This document shows positions 46,023 to 53,279 of a stretch of DNA of 64,000 bases, piece after piece; the stretch's first letter is position 1, and every line of letters begins with the position of its first letter. The position numbers and the translations under genes were made by a program. Below the pieces are notes generated by a model. The model did no database searches. It saw nothing but the letters and a program-made list of their open reading frames with translations, and was not told the origin of the DNA. This DNA is from an uncultured Paludibaculum sp. (GTDB lineage: Bacteria > Acidobacteriota > Terriglobia > Bryobacterales > Bryobacteraceae): positions 806,001 to 870,000 of the forward strand of contig NZ_OY762268.1 in NCBI RefSeq assembly GCF_963665245.1. Direction: 5' to 3'.

Positions 46023-48821
46023 TTACGGCTCAGCCCGATGCAGGCGGGTCGGCCACTCACCATCACGGCCGAGGCCGAGCACCTGGACCGCTGGAGCCGC
46101 CAGCTCTTCGAACTGCACCTCGGCACCCTCCTCGCCTGCGTGGGCCGCGGTTCGCCAGCGGAGACCGGCCCACACGACGGCGAACCCGATCAACGCCGGT
46201 AGGAAGAGTTTCGGTTCGGCCAGGGCCTGGCGTTCATACATGACACTGAGGATGATGGACCACAGGAGAGCCAGCCCGCCCAGTATCGCCAGATGGACTT
46301 GGGACTTGCCCGGCAGATAAGAGCAGGTGAACGGGATCTTGTGGAACCCGTGCAAACACAACTCCGCGAGAATCAGCGCAACGGCGGCGAGGATCGCCAG
46401 GTGACCGGCGGCCGCCCGCCACGGCCATAGCCAGAAGCAACACAAGGCGGAGAGAATCCACAGTGGAGCGGCTGAGAGCAGGAGGAGCGAGCGTCGGTCG
46501 GCCGCCAGGCACTCCGGCACGCGGCGTACGCCGGTCACCTGGAAGATCCAGTTTCCGCGCAAGTCGAGCGGTATGGAAAAGGCGACGCGGGTTCCGATCA
46601 TCGCGAAGCCCATCATGGTGATGGTGGCGGCCAGCAACGGCTCGTTCACCTGACTCCACGGGTCGGCGGCCGGAGCGTCGGTCAACTGGTTCGGCGGGGC
46701 TCCGTTCTTCACCATGGCGATCACCAGTGCGAATCCGACTCCAAGGTAGAAGGCTAGAATGATGCGATGCAGCCTGCTGCGCTGCAAGGTTCGTACGCTG
46801 AACTGAACAAGAGCCGCTTCGGCCAGGCTGCCAATGCGCGGCAGCCACATGCCGCTACCGGCGCCACCAACGATATCCGGTTCCTCAACAATCTTGCGTA
46901 TCGTGCGGAAGTAAGACAACGCATACGCAATCGCCGTGGCCGACAGAGCGATCCCCAGGCCCATCCATGCGCGGTGCGCCAGTACAGCGAGGGCCGACGT
47001 CCCGTTCCATTGCTGAAACAGGCCCAGAAACCAATACGACGGTGACCAGGCGAGCAGCCCCCGGCCGCTCGCGTGAATCGGGTCGGGCGGCACCGTCGGC
47101 TGCAGGCAGTAGACGCAGACGATGACGCAAAAGGCCACCATTTGCAGCCAGGAGGACACGCGCAAGAACAATCGCCGCGGAAGCAGTTGTGCGGCGAATC
47201 CCTGCAAACCCAGCACGCAGCAATAAACGAATGTGCCGGAGAGGAACATGATGGCCCAGTAGACGGCGAACATGCGCGCCATGCCCGAAAGGCCACCGTT
47301 CTGAGGAACAGTCACCAAGGCCAGCGAGATCGCCGGCTCACCCGCGAGCCGCTGTCGGACGTGAAGGGGCAACAAGGCCCCAAGGAACGACGACGCCTGG
47401 TTCACCAGGACGATTCCTGCGTAGTCGCCCTTGGGATTGAAGAACGCGTAGCTGCCATACCCGGAGATGGCGCCGCTGTGTCCGTAGGTTCCGGTTTTCC
47501 CGTCGTGGAACCAGGCGAGAGCGATGCGCGCATCACGGTTGGCCGCCGCCCGCGGCACCTGGGACAAACGAACCGCGGACGAATCCGCGCGAAGCTGCGC
47601 CTCCAGATAGGTCAGCATGTCGCCGGCAGTGGAGTTGATGGCTCCTGCTGGGGCAAACGAGTCCAGTTCCCACGGCCCCAAGGGCTCGTGCCGGTCGCCA
47701 TATGCCTGGATCAGGCGCTGCCTCCGTTCCGGCGACAGAACTACGGACGTATCGCGCATGTGGAGCGGGCCCGTGATGCGCTGCGCTATCAACTCCGGAT
47801 ACGAGACGCCGGCGCGCACGGAGAGGGCCTCGCCCAGGAGAGAGAAGCCCCAGTTACTGTAGACGAATGGCGGAGAGGCCTCACGACCGACTCCGTGCCT
47901 GGCGATGGAGGCGCGCAGGTCGGCCGCGTGATAACCGGCAAATGCTGCAGCCACGGTGGGAAAGCGGCGGGCGTTGAAATCATCCGGCATCGGCGCCAAA
48001 CCGGAGTGGTGCGTTGCGAGATCGAGGAGGGTAATCTCGCTGCCGCCGGGATTGGCAACTGTCCCGGAAGGTAGAAATGCGCGCAGCGGTTCGTCCAGGC
48101 GCACGCGGCCTTCCAACGCCATCTGCGCTAGGAGGAGTCCCGTGAAGGTTTTGGTGATCGACCCAACCTGGTAGATGGAATCGGGATGCGCGGTCCCGTA
48201 AGCGACGATACGCCGTTCACCGTGCTTCACGATACCGACGACCAGACCCATGCCGCGCGGAAGCTCAGGCGGCAAATCGTTCTTCAACAGCGGCTCGATC
48301 CCGGCTGCATCGGCTGGCGGCCTCGCGGGCAGATACCCAAATGCCGGCATCGTCACCTGTCCGGCGGGGTGCGAGCTGAGAGCGAGAGGGCCCACCAAAC
48401 CGGCCGCGGAGTGCAGGAGTAGAACAGTGAGACCTAGCGCCGTACCAACCGCCGCGACCTTGGCGAGAAACAGCGTGCGTGCGCGCACGGGCAAGGGCGC
48501 CAGCACCAGCACGTCCCGGCGATCGGGAAACGTGGAATCCCAACTGAGTACCGCGAACAACCCGACCACCAGCATGGTGGTGGCGATGAGAAAGTGTTCG
48601 ACACCCCAGGTTCCGAACACCGTCATTTCGGGCGGCAGGCGGCTGGAGGCAACGGCGAGCGTGGGCCCCGAGAGGAAGAAGATGCTCAGAAAGATCAGCA
48701 GCGCCGCGAACTGGCCCAGAAGCTTATTCGAATCACCGAGAGCGTCGGCCGAGAGGATCTCCAGATCGACCATGCGGAAGAGGAACTGCCGATAGAGCAC
48801 ACGGAACTGGACCTTCTCCAT
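46023..48821 (-). CDS. ABC permease with inserted class-C beta-lactamase-like serine hydrolase
   Basis: 932 residues. The N-terminal 170 residues have permease-type membrane segments (LLGQFAALLIFLSIFFLSG, HFLIATTMLVVGLFAVLSWDSTF, ARTLFLAKVAAVGTALGLTVLLL). A serine hydrolase of the beta-lactamase/penicillin-binding fold follows (about 175-510) with the complete triad of motifs: S221-ITK224, Y321-SN323 and H448-SG450. The C-terminal 400 residues again contain many hydrophobic helices. The enzyme is thus inserted into a membrane protein, with its active site probably outside. It follows the ABC ATPase by 8 bp with a GAGG ribosome site. Likely acts on envelope or antibiotic-like peptides; substrate unknown. 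Confidence 0.87.
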   Translation of the reverse strand: MEKVQFRVLYRQFLFRMVDLEILSADALGDSNKLLGQFAALLIFLSIFFLSGPTLAVASSRLPPEMTVFGTWGVEHFLIATTMLVVGLFAVLSWDSTFPDRRDVLVLAPLPVRARTLFLAKVAAVGTALGLTVLLLHSAAGLVGPLALSSHPAGQVTMPAFGYLPARPPADAAGIEPLLKNDLPPELPRGMGLVVGIVKHGERRIVAYGTAHPDSIYQVGSITKTFTGLLLAQMALEGRVRLDEPLRAFLPSGTVANPGGSEITLLDLATHHSGLAPMPDDFNARRFPTVAAAFAGYHAADLRASIARHGVGREASPPFVYSNWGFSLLGEALSVRAGVSYPELIAQRITGPLHMRDTSVVLSPERRQRLIQAYGDRHEPLGPWELDSFAPAGAINSTAGDMLTYLEAQLRADSSAVRLSQVPRAAANRDARIALAWFHDGKTGTYGHSGAISGYGSYAFFNPKGDYAGIVLVNQASSFLGALLPLHVRQRLAGEPAISLALVTVPQNGGLSGMARMFAVYWAIMFLSGTFVYCCVLGLQGFAAQLLPRRLFLRVSSWLQMVAFCVIVCVYCLQPTVPPDPIHASGRGLLAWSPSYWFLGLFQQWNGTSALAVLAHRAWMGLGIALSATAIAYALSYFRTIRKIVEEPDIVGGAGSGMWLPRIGSLAEAALVQFSVRTLQRSRLHRIILAFYLGVGFALVIAMVKNGAPPNQLTDAPAADPWSQVNEPLLAATITMMGFAMIGTRVAFSIPLDLRGNWIFQVTGVRRVPECLAADRRSLLLLSAAPLWILSALCCFWLWPWRAAAGHLAILAAVALILAELCLHGFHKIPFTCSYLPGKSQVHLAILGGLALLWSIILSVMYERQALAEPKLFLPALIGFAVVWAGLRWRTAAHAGEEGAEVQFEELAAPAVQVLGLGRDGEWPTRLHRAEP

Positions 48822-48829
48822 GTTGTCCT

Positions 48830-49594
48830 CTATGCCTGAATCAGATCCGCGAACTGGCGTGATATGGCGGTGGTATCCTGCTCCACGGCGAGTTGCGAGA
48901 AGATCGCTTCCAGTGTCGGCGCGGCCATCAGAGTGCGCAGATGTTCGATGGAGTCGTCGGCCACCACCTTGCCGCGATGCAGGATCACGACGTGGGAGCA
49001 GACGCGCTCCACGGTTTCCAGCTCATGCGAGCTGAATAGCACCACCTTGCCGCGTGCGGCCAGTTCCTGGATCAGGCTGCGCAGTACGAGGCCCGTCGCG
49101 ACGTCCAACCCGGAGAAGGGTTCATCGAGCAGTATGAGCTCCGGATTGTGCAGCAGGGCGGCGATCAGCAGCACCTTCTGTCGCATACCTTTCGAATAGG
49201 ACGAAATGGGGACGTGCCGGTCGGCGTGCAGCGAGAGCAGGCGTAGCAGTCCATCGATGCGGTCGGCGGTGGCCTTCGCCGCCAGACCGCGGAGCTGGCC
49301 CACCATCACCAAGTACTCCAGACCGCTTAGGTGCGCATAGAGATGCGGCTCCTCGGGCACGTACCCCATGCGTTGCTTGTACACAACCAGATCGTGCTGA
49401 ATTCGTTCCCCATGGAAAAGGATCTCGCCCGACGTCGCCTCCATCAGGCCGGTGATCATCTTCATGGTGGTGGACTTCCCTGAACCGTTGGGGCCCAGGT
49501 AACCGGTTATTTCGCCGGTACGGGCGGTGAAGCTCACTCCATCGACGGCGGCGATGCCGAGAAATCGTTTGCTAACGTGGCGCAGTTCGAGCAT
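48830..49594 (-). CDS. ABC transporter ATP-binding protein (PadR-linked)
   Basis: 254 residues from the ATG at 49594 (MLELRHVSKRF). Walker A GYLGPNGSGKST (about 33-44), Q-loop GYVPEEPHLY, signature SSYSKGMRQKV, Walker B LILLDEPFSGLD and switch LFSSHELETVE. First gene of the operon with the hydrolase-permease fusion. Its start lies at the left of the 70-bp divergent region with padR, where two copies of the CTACATAGGGTAG motif sit. Confidence 0.93.
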   Translation of the reverse strand: MLELRHVSKRFLGIAAVDGVSFTARTGEITGYLGPNGSGKSTTMKMITGLMEATSGEILFHGERIQHDLVVYKQRMGYVPEEPHLYAHLSGLEYLVMVGQLRGLAAKATADRIDGLLRLLSLHADRHVPISSYSKGMRQKVLLIAALLHNPELILLDEPFSGLDVATGLVLRSLIQELAARGKVVLFSSHELETVERVCSHVVILHRGKVVADDSIEHLRTLMAAPTLEAIFSQLAVEQDTTAISRQFADLIQA

Positions 49595-49599
49595 GGCTG

Positions 49600-49612
49600 C
49601 TACCCTATGTAG
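49600..49612. promoter_or_regulatory. Operator-like motif, copy 1 (next to ABC ATPase)
   Basis: CTACCCTATGTAG, the reverse complement of CTACATAGGGTAG found at 49643. Each copy is itself an imperfect inverted repeat (CTAC/GTAG). PadR-type regulators bind such short AT-rich palindromes at their own promoters. Confidence 0.6.
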
Positions 49613-49642
49613 CAAACTACAAACGGAGTGTCAAGTATTATT

Positions 49643-49655
49643 CTACATAGGGTAG
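49643..49655. promoter_or_regulatory. Operator-like motif, copy 2 (next to padR)
   Basis: CTACATAGGGTAG within an extended inverted repeat ATTCTAC-ATAGG-GTAGAAT. It ends 9 bases before the padR ATG and is 43 bp, about four helical turns, from copy 1, in opposite orientation. Confidence 0.65.
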
Positions 49656-49664
49656 AATGTGAAC

Positions 49665-49979
49665 ATGGCCGCTGAACTCAAGCTCTCCCACACCGCCGCG
49701 CTCATCCTACAGGCCGTCCATATGGGCGATGGCTACGGCTTCAGCGTGATGGAACGCACCGGGCTTCCCAGTGGCACGGTCTATCCCGCGATGCGCCGGC
49801 TGGAGCGGGACGGCCTGGTCCGGTCGCAATGGGAGCGGCAAGCGATTGCGGACGCCGGGCAGCGGCCGCCACGGAAGTACTACAAGTTGACGCAGGCGGG
49901 CCAGGCGACACTCGAGGCCTCGCAACGGCGATATCCACTGCTGGCGAAACTGGTGGCCGAGGAGGCGGGACAGTCATGA
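49665..49979 (+). CDS. PadR family transcriptional regulator
   Basis: 104 residues from the ATG at 49665; a GTG two codons upstream is an alternative. Winged-helix region: LSHTAALILQAVHMGDGYGFSVMERTGLPSGTVYPAMRRLERDGLVRSQWE, then KYYKLTQAGQATL, as in PadR proteins. Short form without a long C-terminal dimer domain. Divergent from the ABC operon and followed by a membrane-protein gene overlapping its stop (ATGA). Probably represses both directions through the two motifs in the gap. Confidence 0.92.
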   Translation: MAAELKLSHTAALILQAVHMGDGYGFSVMERTGLPSGTVYPAMRRLERDGLVRSQWERQAIADAGQRPPRKYYKLTQAGQATLEASQRRYPLLAKLVAEEAGQS

Positions 49980-50761
49980 CGATTCACCTCGCGATGCTGC
50001 GAAGCGCCGCCTGGCTGGTTCCCGGCGAGCAACGCGCGGAGTGGCTGGCCGAGTGGAGCGCGGAACTCTGGCATATCCGGCGGACTTGCGAGCGGCAAGC
50101 GACAGCCTTCTGTCTGGGTGCGTTCCGGGATGCGCTCTGGATGCGGCGCAACTGCCCGCCGGAAGCGCAGCCCGCACCCTGGCTGGAATCGCCCGCGCGG
50201 TGTCTGGGATTCCTAGGCCTGGTGGCGGCAGCGTGCGCGCTCCTCGCGTTGTGCTACCACCGGCCCACCATGCCGTTGCCAGTCCGCGGGCCGATTCTGG
50301 CGATGCTCTATATGGGCCTGATGGCCGTGCCCATCGTGGCGGCCATCACGAGCCTGCGCCTGGGGACGTACCCGGCCCACCGCAACGCCTGGCGCTGGGC
50401 TTTCTTCGCAGCCAAGATCGCGCTGGTATTGTTCATTGTCTTTTTCGGCGTACTGGACCTCGCGGCCCTAGTCGGGTTGAAGGTTACTGCCGGGCCGATT
50501 CACCTCATCTTGTTTGGGAATGTCGCCGCCTTACGGTGGGCGCTGATCGACCAGCGGCGGCGTTGCCCGGAATGCCTCCGGCTGCTGACGCACCCCGCTC
50601 GAATCGGCGTGCCCTCGCAGACGTTCCTCGAGTGGTACGGGACCGAGTTCATGTGCGCGAAAGGCCATGGCCTGCTGCACGTCCCCGAGATCCCGACGGT
50701 GTCATTCCGCACGCAAAGCTGGATGCACCTGGACCGGTCGTGGAAGGGGTTGTTCTTGTAA
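49976..50761 (+). CDS. Membrane protein co-transcribed with padR
   Basis: 261 residues. After a polar N-terminus (about 1-65) there are four hydrophobic segments (around 68-85, 98-120, 140-165 and 170-190). The C-terminal 70 residues are soluble with two Cys pairs around RRCPECLRLLTHPARIG and EFMCAKGH, perhaps a zinc site. The N-terminal part (WLVPGEQRAEWLAEWSAELWHI) is seen in small proteins following PadR genes in Acidobacteriota, by memory only. Possibly an accessory or sensor for the regulated transporter. Confidence 0.78.
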   Translation: MTIHLAMLRSAAWLVPGEQRAEWLAEWSAELWHIRRTCERQATAFCLGAFRDALWMRRNCPPEAQPAPWLESPARCLGFLGLVAAACALLALCYHRPTMPLPVRGPILAMLYMGLMAVPIVAAITSLRLGTYPAHRNAWRWAFFAAKIALVLFIVFFGVLDLAALVGLKVTAGPIHLILFGNVAALRWALIDQRRRCPECLRLLTHPARIGVPSQTFLEWYGTEFMCAKGHGLLHVPEIPTVSFRTQSWMHLDRSWKGLFL

Positions 50762-50842
50762 GCGGAACGAGGCTGGCAACCGGTACAACTCGCCAGCCTT
50801 GGTTATTTGCTCGTCTCTCCTCCATACGCCGCGCACTCCACT

Positions 50843-51397
50843 TCACCGGCGCCCGTAATCAGTGAAGACGTAATCTCTCGACTTCGCCGCTGTGTGGCAC
50901 GTGAACCCGCACTTGGCGTCGTTCCCTTGCGGCGGCGTGCCTGCTTTGGTGCCGGGTTTGAAGGTATCGGACGCGGCGTCATAGTCGAACACGGCATAGC
51001 CCCATCCACCGCTGTCCGCGAACCGTTTGCTGTCCTTCACCATGAAGTCGACGTTGACCAACTTGCCCGGCACCGTCGCGCTCGGGAAGAACTCGTTCGG
51101 CTTGGGGGCCCAATGGATCTTGGCCATCTTGGCTCCGTCCGGCACAGGCTTGCCGTTGCCGGGAAAGCCGGCCCGGTAGGCGTCGATCATGACGGAGTTG
51201 CCGAGGATCACGGCCACTACCTTTTCGTTCCGGCTGATGGAAATGGCCGGCCATGCTTCGTACCCCCTGAACTCAGAAAACGCGAGGCCGCCGGGTACTT
51301 TCACGCTGTACTTGTCCTCGGCAGCTACGGCGAGGGCCACTAAAGCGCAGAGAAATACCCCAAGGAACAGGCTGAATCGAACGCTTTTACGTTTCAT
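50843..51397 (-). CDS. Cytochrome P460 family protein
   Basis: 184 residues with a signal peptide (MKRKSVRFSLFLGVFLCALVALAVAAED). The family core is visible: FREYG-type start (FSEFRGYEAWPAISIS), IDAYRAGFPGNGKPVPDGAKMAKIHW, GGWGYAVFDYD, and the haem-binding CGFTCH (about 163-168) followed by AAKSRDYVFT. P460 cytochromes are periplasmic c-type haem proteins, in some bacteria oxidising hydroxylamine or handling NO; in Acidobacteriota the role is not known. Confidence 0.88.
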   Translation of the reverse strand: MKRKSVRFSLFLGVFLCALVALAVAAEDKYSVKVPGGLAFSEFRGYEAWPAISISRNEKVVAVILGNSVMIDAYRAGFPGNGKPVPDGAKMAKIHWAPKPNEFFPSATVPGKLVNVDFMVKDSKRFADSGGWGYAVFDYDAASDTFKPGTKAGTPPQGNDAKCGFTCHTAAKSRDYVFTDYGRR

Positions 51398-51922
51398 GTC
51401 GGATCTCCTATGCCAGACCTGTGCTCACTGACACGAAGACATGCTCCAGCCGTTGTGAGCTACCTGGCTAGGATTGTGCGGTATCGCGGCATCGAATCCA
51501 TCCCGAGATGCTGTACTTTTCGAATAACCCCTCAGCGGGCACATTCGATACCACAGACGGGGTACACCCCGGGTGGACGGTCGCCCGGACTGGGTTATCG
51601 CGATACGGGCTGCGTCCGCCAATTCCTAAGAATCAACGTCCGCTGCCGCCCGCCCGTGCCTCGACCGCCCTCGCTGGTCTCCTGATTTTGGCCGGACCCG
51701 AATTCCCCGCCCGGTCTTGTGATCTCACCTACATCGACTGCACTGCAGGTGGGAGATGGGTCTATCTCCAAAACCGGTACTTCCGCCAGGGCCTGCCAGA
51801 TGCCACTCTCTCCGTCGGCTAGGCTCCCTGCTCGCAGCGGCAGTCCCGCCGGTTGCACCGTCTTCGCAGCGATCCAGTAATATAAGAAGGATTCCAGTCC
51901 CGCACCAAGGATTCAATGCTGT
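51398..51922. other. Intergenic region, no supported gene
   Basis: 525 bases between the divergent P460 and oxidoreductase genes. Short open readings on both strands lack start signals and coding character. Promoters for both genes must lie here; none is clear. Confidence 0.35.
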
Positions 51923-52837
51923 ATGAGAGCCGCGGTGTACTCCAAGACGAAGTCTGGAAAGGTGCTGCAGATCGTTGATGTCGAGCGCCCCGTCCCGAAG
52001 GATAACGAAGTTCTCATAAGAACCCGGGCGGCTTCCGTCAATCCACTGGACTGGCGCATGAAGAGCCCACGGCCCGGCGTGGATGTTGCCGGCGAGGTCG
52101 TTGCCGCCGGCAAACACGTCACCCAATTCAAGCCCGGAGACGCGGTTTTCGGCCTATGTCGAGGCGCCTTCGCCGAGTATGCCTGCGCCTCCGAGGCGGA
52201 GTTGGTGCCGAAGCCGGAGCACCTCACATTCGAGCAAGCCGCGAGTATACCCATTGCCGGGCTCACGGCGCTCCAGGCACTTCGGGATAGAGGGCACCTT
52301 CAACCACGGCAGTCTGTCCTGATCAACGGAGCCGCGGGTGGCGTTGGCACGTTCGCGGTACAGATTGCCAGGTCACTCGGCGCCGATGTCACAGGTGTGT
52401 GCAGCACCAGGAATGTCGAAATGGTGCGGTCACTCGGCGCGGCCGAGGTCATTGACTACACCCGGGAAGACTTCACCCGGAATGGACGGCATTACGACGT
52501 GCTCCTCGACAACGTCGGAAACCACACCTTCTCCGAATTGCGGCGCGTTCTGACGCCGCGTGGCCTGTGTGTGCTGACCGGCGCCCCCAAGCAACTCTGG
52601 GCCGCCCTGGCACGCATGCTCAAGGCGTTTGCCTGGCCGCCCTTCCTGCACCAGAAGTTCACGTTCTTTATCGCGAAGCGGAACCAAGACGACCTGACCA
52701 CTCTGTGCGCACTCATGAGAACCGGAGCAGTCACGCCGGTGATCGATAAGCGCTATCAACTGAGTGCGACCGCCGATGCGATCGCTTATGTCGAGCAAGG
52801 CCATGCCCGAGCAAAAGTAGTCATAGGCTTCGAATAG
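51923..52837 (+). CDS. NAD(P)-dependent alcohol dehydrogenase / quinone oxidoreductase-like
   Basis: 304 residues of the zinc-independent MDR type: PKDNEVLIRTRAASVNPLDWRMKSP, PGVDVAGEVVAAGKHVTQFKPGDAVFG, the nucleotide-binding VLINGAAGGVGTFAVQIARSLGADVTGVCS (about 132-160) and the C-terminal GHARAKVVIGF. No structural-zinc cysteines. Such enzymes reduce quinones, enones or aldehydes with NADPH. It stands alone. Confidence 0.9.
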   Translation: MRAAVYSKTKSGKVLQIVDVERPVPKDNEVLIRTRAASVNPLDWRMKSPRPGVDVAGEVVAAGKHVTQFKPGDAVFGLCRGAFAEYACASEAELVPKPEHLTFEQAASIPIAGLTALQALRDRGHLQPRQSVLINGAAGGVGTFAVQIARSLGADVTGVCSTRNVEMVRSLGAAEVIDYTREDFTRNGRHYDVLLDNVGNHTFSELRRVLTPRGLCVLTGAPKQLWAALARMLKAFAWPPFLHQKFTFFIAKRNQDDLTTLCALMRTGAVTPVIDKRYQLSATADAIAYVEQGHARAKVVIGFE

Positions 52838-53279
52838 CGGCAAGCGGGACACGCTCTACACAAGAGAATACTCGGGCAGCCATAAAGAGATACGCTGCGC
52901 CCGGCGCGCCAGACGCGGGCAAGTCGGTGATCATTCGACAACTGGAAATCGACGGGTTTGGCGTCGTCGAGGAAGCGGCGACAGACGTCATCGTCCTGTG
53001 GTAGGCGAAAGGGGTTGCCCAGGCCGCGGACGTGCCCGGAACTCCTCGATGCCGTTACCAGCCTCCCACAAATGAGCGATTGCCGAGCCGTCGGTGCGCT
53101 GATTTCGTACAGTTCCATGACCGCTCAGTGGTGTTTACCGCCGCCGTGGCGGACTACCTCGATTTCCGATGACTCAGAACCTACGGGATGAACTGTGTCG
53201 GATCAGGACGGAAGACATCTTCCAAAGCAGGGTCTTCTTCTCAAGGAACTGGGGTTCATCACACCGATCCAGGATGGCG
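52838..53279. other. Intergenic region between convergent genes
   Basis: 442 bases. Fragmentary readings exist on both strands (for example a minus-strand RRFLDDAKPVDFQLSNDH segment near 52950) that could be decayed coding DNA, but no gene can be supported. Confidence 0.3.

Noticed and set aside
46767..48074. Plus-strand open frames opposite the hydrolase-permease gene
   Set aside because: The minus strand carries all serine-hydrolase motifs; the plus frames have no recognisable features.
52786..53118. Minus-strand open frame after the quinone-oxidoreductase-like gene
   Set aside because: It overlaps the 3' end of a clear gene, lacks a ribosome site and shows no domain; at most decayed DNA.
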